Origin: Mesorhizobium metallidurans STM 2683
GTDB taxonomy: Bacteria; Pseudomonadota; Alphaproteobacteria; Rhizobiales; Rhizobiaceae
Direction: 5' to 3'
NCBI RefSeq assembly: GCF_000350085.1
Contig: NZ_CAUM01000119.1
Location: 1 to 64,000, forward strand
Length of the DNA stretch: 64,000 nt
Shown piece after piece: positions 53,585 through 62,878 of the stretch. Every line of letters starts with the position of its first letter. The first letter of the stretch is position 1. A program made the position numbers and the translations under genes. The notes below the pieces were generated by a model. It made no database searches, was not told the origin of the DNA, and was given only the letters and a program-made list of their open reading frames with translations.

Positions 53585-56398
53585 ATGACCGTAGCAGCAC
53601 CCTATCCCTTCTCAGCCCGCCACATCGGCCCCGGCGTCAACGATGTCCGAGCCATGCTCGCCACCATCGGCGTTCCCTCCGTCGAGACGCTGATCAGCCA
53701 GGCCGTGCCGAGATCGATCCGCCTCGACCAGCCGCTCGCCTTGCCTGCTCCGGCAAGCGAAGCGGAAGCGCTGGCCGAGCTTTCGGCGACGATGGCCAAA
53801 AATACCGTGCTGAAGAGCTTTATCGGTGCCGGTTACCACGGCGTCCACGTGCCGCCGGTCATCCAGCGCAATCTGTTCGAGAACCCGGCTTGGTATACGG
53901 CCTACACGCCATACCAGGCCGAGATCAGCCAGGGCCGGCTCGAAATGCTGTTCAACTTCCAGACCCTGGTCACCGAGTTGACCGGACTGCCGGTCGCATC
54001 GGCCTCGCTGCTCGACGAGGCGACGGCGGTGGCCGAAGCCGTCGGCATTGCGCTGCGCCATCATCGCGACAAGCGCACCAAGGTAGCACTTGCCGGCACT
54101 CCGCATCCGCAGACCCTCGACGTCGTGCGCACCCGCGCCGAACCACTCGGCATCGAGGTCGACGGCGAGACGATCGATGACAACACCGCTGCCCTGCTCG
54201 TCTCCTGGCCCGATACGTTTGGCGTCTATGGCGACCACAAGGCGGCAATCGAAAAGGCTCGCGCCAGCGGCGCGCTCGTCGTCTTCATCGCCGACCCGCT
54301 CGGCCTTACGCTCACCGACGCGCCGGCAAGACTCGGCGCCGACATTGCCGTCGGTCCGATGCAGCGCTTCGGCGTGCCGATGGGTTTTGGCGGCCCGCAC
54401 GCCGCCTATTGTGCCGTCTCCGACAAGTTGACACGGCTGATGCCAGGCCGCCTCGTCGGCCAGTCGACCGACAGCAAGGGCCGCCCTGGCTATCGCCTCG
54501 CTTTGCAGACGCGCGAACAGCATATCCGCCGCGACAAGGCGACCTCCAACATCTGCACCGCGCAGGCGCTGCTTGCCAACATGGCGACGGCCTATGCGAT
54601 CTGGCACGGCCCCGCGGGCCTGCAGGCGATTGCGGGCCGCATCCACGCACTGGCCAACCGCCTGGCGGCCGGCCTCAAGGCGTCAGGCGTTTCGGTGCTT
54701 GGCGCGAGCCGCTTCGACACGGTGACGGTGGAAGCAAAGGGCAAGGCTAAGGCGATCGCCACGGCTGCCGAAAGGACCGGCCGGCTGCTGCGCGTCGTCG
54801 ACGCCGACCATATCGGCATCAGCTTCGACGAGACCTCGACGGAGGCCGATCTGAACGCGATCGCAGCACTGTTCGGCGCCAAGGCCGGCACCGCTGGCGC
54901 CGGCAGCACACCCGGCAAGCCACGCGGCAAGGAATTCCTCAGCCAGCCGGTCTTCCACGACAACCACTCGGAAACCGAGATGATGCGCTTCCTGCGCCGG
55001 CTGGCCGACAAGGACCTGGCGCTCGACCGCGCCATGATCCCGCTGGGATCCTGCACCATGAAGCTCAACGCCGCCGCCGAAATGATGCCGGTGAGCTGGC
55101 CAAGCGTCGCCAACCTGCATCCGTTCGCGCCGGCCAGCCATTCGGCCGGCTATCGCGCCATGGTCGGCGAACTGGAGGGCTGGCTGTCGGAGATCACCGG
55201 CTTCGATGCGGTCAGCCTGCAGCCCAATGCCGGCAGCCAGGGCGAATATGCCGGATTGCTCGCCATCCGCGCCTATCACCGTTCGCGCGGCGAGGGCCAT
55301 CGCACCGTCTGCCTGATCCCGTCTTCCGCGCACGGCACCAATCCGGCGAGCGCGGCGATGGCCGGCATGAGCGTTGTCGTCGTGCGCTGCCTGGAGGACG
55401 GCAATATCGACATGGACGATATGAGGGCCAAGGCCAACGAGCATTCCAAGAACCTCGCGGCGCTGATGTTCACCTATCCCTCGACGCATGGCGTCTACGA
55501 GGAAGGCGCACGCCATCTCTGCGCCCTCATCCATGAGCATGGTGCACAGGTCTATTTCGACGGCGCCAACCTCAACGCCTTGGTCGGCCTCGCCCGCCCC
55601 GGCGATATCGGCGCCGATGTCTGCCACATGAACCTGCACAAGACCTTCTGCATACCGCATGGCGGCGGCGGCCCCGGCGTCGGCCCGATCGGCGTAAGGG
55701 CGCACCTCAAGCCCTATCTGCCGGGTCATGTCACCGAAGGTTTAGCGCATGCCGTGTCGGCCGCACCCTTCGGTAGCGCTTCCATCCTGCCGATCACCTG
55801 GATGTACATCCGCATGATGGGCGCCTCCGGCTTGAAGCAGGCGACCGAGACGGCGATCGTTTCCGCCAACTACGTGGCGACGCGGCTCGCACCGCACTTC
55901 CCGCTCCTCTACAAGGGCAGGCACGATCGCATCGCCCATGAGTGCATCCTCGATACCCGCGTGCTCAAGGAGAGCTCCGGCATCAGCGTTGACGATATCG
56001 CCAAGCGGCTGATCGACTATGGCTTCCATGCGCCGACCATGTCGTTTCCGGTCGCCGGCACGCTGATGGTCGAACCGACCGAATCCGAGCCCAAACAGGA
56101 ACTCGACCGTTTTTGCGATGCGATGATCGCCATATCGGGCGAAGCGGCCAAGGTGGCGAGCGGTGAGTGGCCCTTGGCCGACAACCCGCTGGTCAATGCG
56201 CCCCACACCGCCGCCGAGGCGCTGGCCGCGGTGTGGTCTCATCCCTATTCGCGGCTGGAGGCGGCTTACCCGGCCGGCAACGCCGATACATCGGCAAAAT
56301 ACTGGCCGCCGGTGTCGCGCATCGACAATGTCGCCGGCGACCGCAACCTCGTCTGCTCCTGCCCGCCACTGTCGGAATATCTGGGGGCGGCGGAGTAG
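53585..56398 (+). CDS. gcvP: Glycine dehydrogenase (decarboxylating), P protein, single polypeptide
   Basis: GcvP decarboxylates glycine with PLP and loads the aminomethyl group on GcvH. The 937-residue protein is the fused type, with the two halves joined ([19 protein letters not shown] in the first; [20 protein letters not shown] in the second). The PLP-binding Lys686 lies in [19 protein letters not shown]. The ATG at 53585 is chosen, 16 bases after gcvH; an in-frame start at 53510 would overlap gcvH. It closes the gcvTHP operon. Confidence 0.98.
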   Translation: MTVAAPYPFSARHIGPGVNDVRAMLATIGVPSVETLISQAVPRSIRLDQPLALPAPASEAEALAELSATMAKNTVLKSFIGAGYHGVHVPPVIQRNLFENPAWYTAYTPYQAEISQGRLEMLFNFQTLVTELTGLPVASASLLDEATAVAEAVGIALRHHRDKRTKVALAGTPHPQTLDVVRTRAEPLGIEVDGETIDDNTAALLVSWPDTFGVYGDHKAAIEKARASGALVVFIADPLGLTLTDAPARLGADIAVGPMQRFGVPMGFGGPHAAYCAVSDKLTRLMPGRLVGQSTDSKGRPGYRLALQTREQHIRRDKATSNICTAQALLANMATAYAIWHGPAGLQAIAGRIHALANRLAAGLKASGVSVLGASRFDTVTVEAKGKAKAIATAAERTGRLLRVVDADHIGISFDETSTEADLNAIAALFGAKAGTAGAGSTPGKPRGKEFLSQPVFHDNHSETEMMRFLRRLADKDLALDRAMIPLGSCTMKLNAAAEMMPVSWPSVANLHPFAPASHSAGYRAMVGELEGWLSEITGFDAVSLQPNAGSQGEYAGLLAIRAYHRSRGEGHRTVCLIPSSAHGTNPASAAMAGMSVVVVRCLEDGNIDMDDMRAKANEHSKNLAALMFTYPSTHGVYEEGARHLCALIHEHGAQVYFDGANLNALVGLARPGDIGADVCHMNLHKTFCIPHGGGGPGVGPIGVRAHLKPYLPGHVTEGLAHAVSAAPFGSASILPITWMYIRMMGASGLKQATETAIVSANYVATRLAPHFPLLYKGRHDRIAHECILDTRVLKESSGISVDDIAKRLIDYGFHAPTMSFPVAGTLMVEPTESEPKQELDRFCDAMIAISGEAAKVASGEWPLADNPLVNAPHTAAEALAAVWSHPYSRLEAAYPAGNADTSAKYWPPVSRIDNVAGDRNLVCSCPPLSEYLGAAE

Positions 56399-56657
56399 TA
56401 GTTCTGGCGGGAGCAATCACGCAGGGTCGGCCCGACGTGGTCGGCCCGCCTGGCATGTTCTGGCGCAAATGCACTGTTTCGTTGCGAGTCTCGATGACAT
56501 GCCGGCTGCAGCCGGCCTATTTCCGCCGCTTGGTTGTCGGATGGTTTTGCGGTAAGAGGGCTCTATTCCTCGAACGTAACAGGAACTTCCGTCGCCTGCC
56601 TGCAAAAAGCGTGGCAGTATCGGCAGGTGATTCGCAGCATCGCAATCCAGGACCGGC

Positions 56658-58709
56658 ATGGACGACAACAACGATCTTTTCGGCAATATCGACAAGCAGC
56701 CGCAACCGGTTCGCGCCTCGGCGCGCCCCGCGGACCCGCTGGTGCAGGCGGCGAAGCGCCCGGCATCCCGCGACGGCAGCGAGAGCTATAGCGCCGCCGA
56801 CATCGAGGTTCTGGAAGGGCTGGAGCCGGTGCGCCGCCGCCCCGGCATGTATATTGGCGGCACCGACGACAAGGCGATGCACCATCTGTTCGCAGAAGTC
56901 ATCGACAATTCGATGGACGAGGCGGTCGCTGGCCACGCCACCTTCATCGATGTCGAGCTCTCAGCCGATGGCTACCTCTGCGTCACCGACAATGGCCGCG
57001 GCATCCCGGTCGATCCACACCCAAAATTCAAGAAGCCGGCGCTCGAAGTCATCATGACGACGCTGCATTCGGGCGGCAAGTTCGACTCGAAGGTCTATGA
57101 GACCTCGGGCGGCCTGCACGGTGTCGGCGTTTCCGTGGTCAACGCGCTTTCTGATCATCTCGAGGTCGAAGTCGCGCGCGGACGGCAACTTTATCGGCAA
57201 AAATTCTCGCGCGGCATCCCGGTCACCGGCCTCGAGCACCTCGGCGAGGTGCATAACCGCCGCGGCACCAGGATCCGCTTCCATCCGGACGAGCAGATCT
57301 TCGGCAAGGGCGCCGCCTTCGAGCCGGCGCGGCTCTACCGCATGACGCGCTCGAAGGCCTATCTGTTCGGCGGCGTCGAGATCCGCTGGACCTGCGATCC
57401 GTCGCTGATCAAGGAAAAGGACCCGACGCCGGCCAAGGCCGAGTTCCATTTTCCGGGCGGCCTCAAGGATTATCTGAAGGCCTCGCTCGGCGACGAGTTC
57501 CAGGTCACCCGTGAAGTCTTCGCCGGCAAGAGCGACAGGCAAGGCGGCCACGGCTCGCTCGAATGGGCGGTGACCTGGTTCGGCGGCGACGGTTTCCTCA
57601 ATTCCTATTGCAACACCATCCCGACCGCCGAGGGCGGCACCCATGAGGCCGGCTTCCGCAACGTGCTGACGCGCGGGCTTCGCGCCTATGCCGATCTCGT
57701 CGGCAACAAGCGCGCCTCGATCGTCACGTCGGAGGACGTCATGATATCGGCGGCAGGCATGCTGTCGGTGTTCATCCGCGAGCCGGAATTCGTCGGCCAG
57801 ACCAAGGACAGGCTGGCGACGATCGAAGCGATCCGCATCGTCGAGACTGCCATCCGCGACCCGTTCGACCATTGGCTGGCCGACAATCCGCAAGAGGCCT
57901 CGAAACTGCTCGAATGGGTGATCGCGCGCGCCGACGAGCGGGTGCGGCGGCGCCAGGAAAAGGAAGTGTCGCGCAAGAGCGCGGTGCGCAAACTGCGGCT
58001 GCCCGGCAAGCTCGCCGACTGCACGCAGAACGCAGCGGCCGGCGCCGAGCTGTTCATCGTCGAGGGCGATTCGGCCGGCGGCTCGGCGAAACAGGCGCGC
58101 GATCGCGCCAGCCAGGCGGTGCTGCCGCTGCGCGGCAAGATCCTCAACGTCGCCAGCGCCGGCAACGACAAGCTCGCCGCCAACCAGCAGATCTCCGATC
58201 TGATCCAGGCCTTGGGCTGCGGCACGCGGTCGAAATACCGCGACGAGGATTTGCGCTACGACCGCGTCATCATCATGACCGACGCCGATGTCGACGGCGC
58301 CCACATCGCTTCGCTGTTGATCACCTTTTTCTATCAGGAGATGCCCAATTTGGTCCGCGGTGGCCATCTCTATCTGGCGGTGCCGCCGCTCTACTCGATC
58401 CGGCAAGGCGGCAAGGTCGCCTATGCCCGCGACGATGCGCACAAGGACGAACTTCTGCGCACCGAATTCACCGGGCGCGGCAAGGTCGAAATCGGCCGCT
58501 TCAAGGGGCTCGGCGAAATGATGGCTGCCCAGCTCAAGGAAACGACCATGGACCAGCGGAAGCGCACGCTGCTCAGGGTCGATGTAATCGACGCGGAGAC
58601 CGCGACCAAGGACGCGGTCGACGCACTGATGGGCACCAAGCCGGAAGCCCGCTTCCGCTTCATCCAGGAACGCGCGGAATTCGCCGAGACGGAAGTGCTG
58701 GACATCTGA
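56658..58709 (+). CDS. parE: DNA topoisomerase IV subunit B
   Basis: ParE is the ATPase subunit of the chromosome-decatenating type II topoisomerase. The 683-residue protein has RRRPGMYIGGTDDKAMHHLF, the GHKL ATP site (EVIDNSMDEA, VTDNGRGIPVD, TSGGLHGVGVSVVNALS), the Toprim motif IVEGDSAGGSAKQARDR and the metal-binding MTDADVDGAHIA, then the end FRFIQERAEFAETEVLDI. The length, without a GyrB-type insert, favours ParE. It starts 259 bases after gcvP and has no obvious close partner parC in the window. Confidence 0.93.
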   Translation: MDDNNDLFGNIDKQPQPVRASARPADPLVQAAKRPASRDGSESYSAADIEVLEGLEPVRRRPGMYIGGTDDKAMHHLFAEVIDNSMDEAVAGHATFIDVELSADGYLCVTDNGRGIPVDPHPKFKKPALEVIMTTLHSGGKFDSKVYETSGGLHGVGVSVVNALSDHLEVEVARGRQLYRQKFSRGIPVTGLEHLGEVHNRRGTRIRFHPDEQIFGKGAAFEPARLYRMTRSKAYLFGGVEIRWTCDPSLIKEKDPTPAKAEFHFPGGLKDYLKASLGDEFQVTREVFAGKSDRQGGHGSLEWAVTWFGGDGFLNSYCNTIPTAEGGTHEAGFRNVLTRGLRAYADLVGNKRASIVTSEDVMISAAGMLSVFIREPEFVGQTKDRLATIEAIRIVETAIRDPFDHWLADNPQEASKLLEWVIARADERVRRRQEKEVSRKSAVRKLRLPGKLADCTQNAAAGAELFIVEGDSAGGSAKQARDRASQAVLPLRGKILNVASAGNDKLAANQQISDLIQALGCGTRSKYRDEDLRYDRVIIMTDADVDGAHIASLLITFFYQEMPNLVRGGHLYLAVPPLYSIRQGGKVAYARDDAHKDELLRTEFTGRGKVEIGRFKGLGEMMAAQLKETTMDQRKRTLLRVDVIDAETATKDAVDALMGTKPEARFRFIQERAEFAETEVLDI

Positions 58710-58736
58710 ATTAGCCCGCCGTTCTATCTTTTGTTC

Positions 58737-58786
58737 GAGCATCGGATTTTTCCCAAAACCGGTCTCCACTTTTGGGTCCGATGCTC
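58737..58786. repeat. Palindromic dispersed repeat after parE
   Basis: GAGCATCGGA at 58737-58746 and TCCGATGCTC at 58777-58786 are exact inverted arms. Inside, CCCAAAA (58752-58758) and TTTTGGG (58770-58776) form a second nested stem. Similar cores occur at 51697-51735 and in part at 49011-49027. It may act as a terminator for parE but lacks a T-run. Confidence 0.85.
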
Positions 58787-58881
58787 CAATGCGGAGATGA
58801 GCGTGTGATCTGGGACCGGCTGCGTAGCGCTCACAACGCAACGGAATCGCGACCCACCCAGCTATCCGATTGAACTTGGAG

Positions 58882-60003
58882 CTAGGCCGCCGCGATCGCC
58901 AGCGCATGATCGCGCGCGTTCTCGCGCAACGCATCGAGATGGATCGACTTCACCAACCCGGCGAGATCGCCTTCGGCTGACTGTCCGCCCAATTCCTTCA
59001 GCATCAGCCAACTTACTTCCTGAACACCGGCGATGCGCTTGCCATTGGCAACCTCGCGCCAGATCTTCAGCGCGCGCAGGATGATCGCGTGGATTGCCGC
59101 GGCAAGGCCGGCGCTGCGGAACAGCGCCTGCAGCGCCACATCATGCCCGCCGGCCAGCAGCGCCCTCACCCGTTGTTCGGACTGCTGGCTGAGCGCAACC
59201 AGCGCCGAGCCGAAGAAATCGACCTTGCCATGCGCGATGGTGCGAATGAGGAAGCTTGCCGTCAGGTCGCCACGCAGGCGCAGATGCTCGATCAGGGCTG
59301 CATGTTCTTCCTGGCGCGTGCCTTCGATCAGCGTCACCGAAGCCTTGACGCAAGCGTCGCGCATGACGCGTTCGGCTCTTGCCGGGCCCATCAGCGCCAG
59401 CACCAGCGGCGACCCCTTGAGGGTCTCGCCAAGTTTTATCAGCAGCACGTGCCGGCAGTCGGCCGGCAGCCGCGCGTCCGACATCAGCGCCTCACGTATC
59501 AGAGGCATATGGCCGTATCGTTGGGCCATACGGCGAAAGCTGAGTGAAGCGATGTCTGCGCCGCTGTTGGCGAGCAGTGTGGCGCAGGCTTCCGGCTCGC
59601 CGATCTCGGCGATCGCCGCCGCGACCGCCATCGAGACGACAGGCCGGTCGGCGATCAATGTCTGCGTCGCCTTCTGGCCGCCGGCGACCCGGTCGATCAG
59701 GTCGGCATCGGTGAGCAGCGGCGAACGCGCCAGCACCAGACTGGCCACTTCCGGCTGGTCGGACGCCAATGCACTGATGATCTGCAGCGGCGCGTGATGG
59801 CTCATCGACAGCGCCTCGGCAATCGCCAGCCGCACCTTCGACGAGGCGTCGTCGAGCAGCAGCGTCAGCGCGGCCTCGGCGGCGCAGCGATCCTCGAAAG
59901 GCAGATCGGAATTGATATAGGCGCGGGCCAGCGCGCGGGCCGCCGCGGCACGCTCCGAGACCCTTGCCGTGTCAATCCATTTCAGGAAATGCGAAACAAT
60001 CAT
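58882..60003 (-). CDS. DUF2336 family helical-repeat protein
   Basis: The 373-residue protein is rich in Ala/Leu helices arranged as HEAT-like repeats, as in the DUF2336 family of alphaproteobacteria. Examples are AALTLLLDDASSKVRLAIAE, ALSMSHHAPLQIISALASDQ and LIDRVAGGQKATQTLIADRP. I start it at the ATG at 60003 (MIVSHFLKWIDTARVSERAA); an extended frame to 60129 is less likely. Function is unknown; a scaffold role is suggested only by fold. It is convergent with parE and divergent from the MaoC gene. Confidence 0.82.
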   Translation of the reverse strand: MIVSHFLKWIDTARVSERAAAARALARAYINSDLPFEDRCAAEAALTLLLDDASSKVRLAIAEALSMSHHAPLQIISALASDQPEVASLVLARSPLLTDADLIDRVAGGQKATQTLIADRPVVSMAVAAAIAEIGEPEACATLLANSGADIASLSFRRMAQRYGHMPLIREALMSDARLPADCRHVLLIKLGETLKGSPLVLALMGPARAERVMRDACVKASVTLIEGTRQEEHAALIEHLRLRGDLTASFLIRTIAHGKVDFFGSALVALSQQSEQRVRALLAGGHDVALQALFRSAGLAAAIHAIILRALKIWREVANGKRIAGVQEVSWLMLKELGGQSAEGDLAGLVKSIHLDALRENARDHALAIAAA

Positions 60004-60153
60004 GCCGTCCGCTACGCCCCCGGCCCAAGTCCGTTCCAGCCCCTGAGAAGACCCTAGGCAGAAATGGTTTACGAACGGTTCACCATGTTCATTAACCGGC
60101 TTGATGGACTGGTGGGCAGCGCTTATCAAGCTATCGGAAACGGGAGATCGACC

Positions 60154-60606
60154 ATGGCCGGGCTTTACCTGGAAGAGTTCGTCGTCGGCCAGCTATTCCG
60201 GCATACGCTGCGCAAGACCGTCACCGAAAGCGACAACATGCTGTTTTCGGTGATGACGCTGAACCCGCAACCGCTGCATATCGATTTCGACTTCGCCGCC
60301 AGCAGCGAATGGGGCAAGCCGCTGGTCAACTCGCTCTTCACGCTGGGCCTTATGATCGGTATTTCGGTGAACGATATCACCGTCGGCACCACCATTGCCA
60401 ATCTCGGCATGAAGGAGACGGTGTTTCCGCATCCGGTCTTCCATGGCGACACCATCCGCGTCGAGACCACCGTGATCTCGACACGGGAATCGAAATCGAA
60501 GCCGGACCGCGGCATCGTCGAGTTCGAACATCGCGCCTACAACCAGCATGACGTGCTCGTCGCCAAATGCCTGAGGCAAGCGATGATGATGAAGAAGGCA
60601 GCCTGA
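60154..60606 (+). CDS. MaoC-like (hotdog-fold) acyl-CoA dehydratase-type protein
   Basis: The 150-residue single hotdog domain has the hydratase-2 type pattern: TVTESDNMLFSVMTLNPQPL gives the Asp...His dyad with HIDFDFAA, followed by GKPLVNSLFTLGLMIGISVN and PVFHGDTIRVETTVISTRES. MaoC-type proteins hydrate enoyl-CoAs or act as thioesterases. It starts at the ATG at 60154 after GGGAGAT and is 3 bases from the CoA-ester lyase gene, so the two enzymes likely act on one acyl-CoA intermediate. Confidence 0.87.
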   Translation: MAGLYLEEFVVGQLFRHTLRKTVTESDNMLFSVMTLNPQPLHIDFDFAASSEWGKPLVNSLFTLGLMIGISVNDITVGTTIANLGMKETVFPHPVFHGDTIRVETTVISTRESKSKPDRGIVEFEHRAYNQHDVLVAKCLRQAMMMKKAA

Positions 60607-60609
60607 CGG

Positions 60610-61491
60610 ATGCGCTCGCTGCTCTTTGTTCCCGGCGATTCGGAGAAGAAGCTGGAGAAGGGGTTTGGCGCGGGCGCCGATGTGGTCATTGTCGACCTCG
60701 AGGATTCCGTGGCGCCCGGCAACAAGGCGGCGGCGCGCGACACCGCGGCGAGCTTCATTGCCGCCCACCGGCTTCAGACCACGGCCGCGATCTATGTCCG
60801 GGTCAACGATCTGTCGAGCGGACTGACCGACGACGATCTCGCGGCACTTGTTCCGGCCAAACCCGACGGCATCATGCTGCCGAAGTCGAACAGCGGCCAG
60901 GACGTCCAGCAGCTTTCGGCAAAACTGAGGGTGCACGAAGCCGAAAGCGGCCTGCCGGACGGCGCGATAAGAATTCTGCCGATCATCACAGAAACGGCGG
61001 CAGGCGTGCTGGCGGCTGGGACCTACGCCAAAGCCAGCGCGCGGCTTGCCGGCATCACCTGGGGGGCGGAGGATCTGTCGGCGGCGATCGGTGCTCGCAC
61101 GGCGCGCGACGGGAATGGCCGCTATACCGATGTCTTTCGCTTTGCCCGAACCATGACTATCCTTGCCGCGGGTGCGGCGGAGGTCGCCGCGATCGACACG
61201 GTCTTCCCCGGTTTTCGCGACATGGTCGCCTTCGAGAGCGAATGCGCCGAGGCCGAGCGTGACGGCTTCACCGGCAAGATGGCGATCCATCCGGCGCAAG
61301 TGCCGGTCATCAATGCCGCCTTCACGCCATCAGCCGAAGCCGTTCAGCATTCCGCTGCCCTGGTTGCCGCATTCGAGGCGGCGGGGAACCCCGGCGTCGT
61401 CGGCATCGATGGCAAGATGTACGACCGGCCGCATCTCAGGCTCGCCGAGCGGCTTCTGGCGCGAGCCAGGGCGGCTGGAGTCTTGGCCTGA
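60610..61491 (+). CDS. HpcH/CitE-family CoA-ester lyase or thioesterase
   Basis: The 293-residue protein is a CitE/malyl-CoA-lyase type TIM barrel: MRSLLFVPGDSEKKLEKGFG, VVIVDLEDSVAPGNKAAARD, ILPIITETAAGVLAAGTYAK, ITWGAEDLSAAIGA, and CTFGKMAIHP-like DGFTGKMAIHPAQVPVINAA. Known members cleave malyl-, citramalyl- or beta-methylmalyl-CoA or hydrolyse malyl-CoA. With the MaoC partner 3 bases upstream, a malyl/methylmalyl-CoA-type step is likely; the substrate is not established. Confidence 0.87.
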   Translation: MRSLLFVPGDSEKKLEKGFGAGADVVIVDLEDSVAPGNKAAARDTAASFIAAHRLQTTAAIYVRVNDLSSGLTDDDLAALVPAKPDGIMLPKSNSGQDVQQLSAKLRVHEAESGLPDGAIRILPIITETAAGVLAAGTYAKASARLAGITWGAEDLSAAIGARTARDGNGRYTDVFRFARTMTILAAGAAEVAAIDTVFPGFRDMVAFESECAEAERDGFTGKMAIHPAQVPVINAAFTPSAEAVQHSAALVAAFEAAGNPGVVGIDGKMYDRPHLRLAERLLARARAAGVLA

Positions 61492-61507
61492 TCCTTTCCC
61501 TCCAGCC

Positions 61508-62116
61508 CTATTCTTTTTCCCAACGGGGCCGGCGCATCGAGAAGATCTCGTTGACGCTCGAATAGTCCATATAGCCGAGACGGCCGACATTGCCCGCCTT
61601 GACGATATCGAACCTGCCGTCGTTCAGGAACGCATCGTCGATATGGACGCCGACGACTTCGCCGGCAACCACCACCGCGCCCGTCGATGTTCCGTCCAGC
61701 GCTTTCGGGCGAAGGATCTCCGTCACCCGGCATTCGAGCGCCGCGGGCGCTGCCGCCACGCGCGGCGGCGCGACAAGGCGCGACGGCGCCATCGCCAGAT
61801 CGGCATAGCCGAACTCGCTTATGCCGCGCGGCGCGTCCACCGCCGTTCGATTCATTTTCTCCGCCAGTTCACTACTGACCAGATTGGCGACGAATTCGCC
61901 CGTTTCCTCGGCAAAGGTTGCGCTGTCCTTCTCGCCTTCGGACGAGAACCAGACGATGAAGGGCCGCGTCGAAAAGGCGTTGAAGAAGGAATAGGGCGCA
62001 AGATTGATCCTGCCTTCCCTATCAACTGTCGAGATCCAGCCGATCGGGCGCGGCGCCACGATCGCCTTGGACGGATCGTGCGGCAGCCCATGCCCTTTCG
62101 ACGGCTCGTAGAACAT
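61508..62116 (-). CDS. Flavin reductase-like (FMN-binding split barrel) protein
   Basis: The 202-residue protein belongs to the DIM6/NtaB-type flavin-reductase family: VAPRPIGWISTVDREGRINL, APYSFFNAFSTRPFIVWFSS, and GEFVANLVSSELAEKMN. Such proteins reduce or bind FMN for partner oxygenases. It starts 2 bases after the nitroreductase-type gene, in one operon of two flavin enzymes. Confidence 0.87.
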   Translation of the reverse strand: MFYEPSKGHGLPHDPSKAIVAPRPIGWISTVDREGRINLAPYSFFNAFSTRPFIVWFSSEGEKDSATFAEETGEFVANLVSSELAEKMNRTAVDAPRGISEFGYADLAMAPSRLVAPPRVAAAPAALECRVTEILRPKALDGTSTGAVVVAGEVVGVHIDDAFLNDGRFDIVKAGNVGRLGYMDYSSVNEIFSMRRPRWEKE

Positions 62117-62118
62117 TT

Positions 62119-62703
62119 CTATCCCACCCAGGGTCCCTGATAGTCGGCATAGAGTTTCGCCGCGTCGGGGCGCGGCCGCTCCGGCGCCGGCCCTTGATAG
62201 GAGCCGATATGGACAAAGCCGACAACGCGCTCATGCGGCGCCAGTCCCAGCATCGCCCTGCCCTCGGGCACATCGGAATACCAGTTGCTGATCATATTGG
62301 TGCCGTAGCCCAGCGCATTGGCTGATATCATCAGGTTCATCGCCGCCATGCCGCCGGACAGGAACATTTCCCATTGCGGGATTTTCGGGTTGTCCTTCGG
62401 GCTCGACACCACGCCGATCACCAGCGGCGCGCGCGAAAAGCGCGCGAGCTCCTGGTTGCGGCGGCCTTCGGGCAGCGGCCCTTCACGCTGTTCGGCAAGG
62501 GCTGCCAGTTTTTTGCCGATCTCGACGCGGGCTTCACCCCGATAAAGGATGAAGCGCCAGGGTTCCAGCCGGCCGTGGTCCGGCACCCGTGAGGCAGCGG
62601 CAATCATGGTCGCGATGTCGGCGTCGCTGGGCGCCGGCTCCTTCAACTCCGGGATCGGCGCGGAGTTCCGGGTCAGCAGAAAGTCGATGATGGGCGACGC
62701 CAT
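62119..62703 (-). CDS. Nitroreductase-family flavoenzyme (YdjA type)
   Basis: The 194-residue protein matches small FMN nitroreductases: IIDFLLTRNSAPIPELKEPA, ASRVPDHGRLEPWRFILYRG, WEMFLSGGMAAMNLMISANA and LGYGTNMISNW. It binds FMN as a dimer and uses NAD(P)H; the physiological substrate is unknown. The ATG at 62703 is chosen and the longer frame to 62766 rejected. The flavin-reductase-like gene follows. Confidence 0.88.
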   Translation of the reverse strand: MASPIIDFLLTRNSAPIPELKEPAPSDADIATMIAAASRVPDHGRLEPWRFILYRGEARVEIGKKLAALAEQREGPLPEGRRNQELARFSRAPLVIGVVSSPKDNPKIPQWEMFLSGGMAAMNLMISANALGYGTNMISNWYSDVPEGRAMLGLAPHERVVGFVHIGSYQGPAPERPRPDAAKLYADYQGPWVG

Positions 62704-62787
62704 GGACGCAAGTCTCCTGGAATTTAAGCTGAAGCACGCCATCGCGACATCGGGCGGCTTGGGCATTGGCGCGGGCGCGCCGGATGG

Positions 62788-62837
62788 AAGAGTCCTTTAG
62801 ACCGAAACACGCTCCAGCAGAAGCGATCTGGACTCTT
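62788..62837. repeat. Inverted repeat upstream of the exported repeat protein
   Basis: AAGAGTCC at 62788-62795 and GGACTCTT at 62830-62837 are exact inverted arms separated by 34 bases. It sits in the divergent space between the nitroreductase gene and the 62879 gene and may be a worn intergenic element or operator pair. Confidence 0.5.
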
Positions 62838-62878
62838 AAGCCTTGAAATTGCCACCGCTTTGGGCTTCAACGCAAGGC

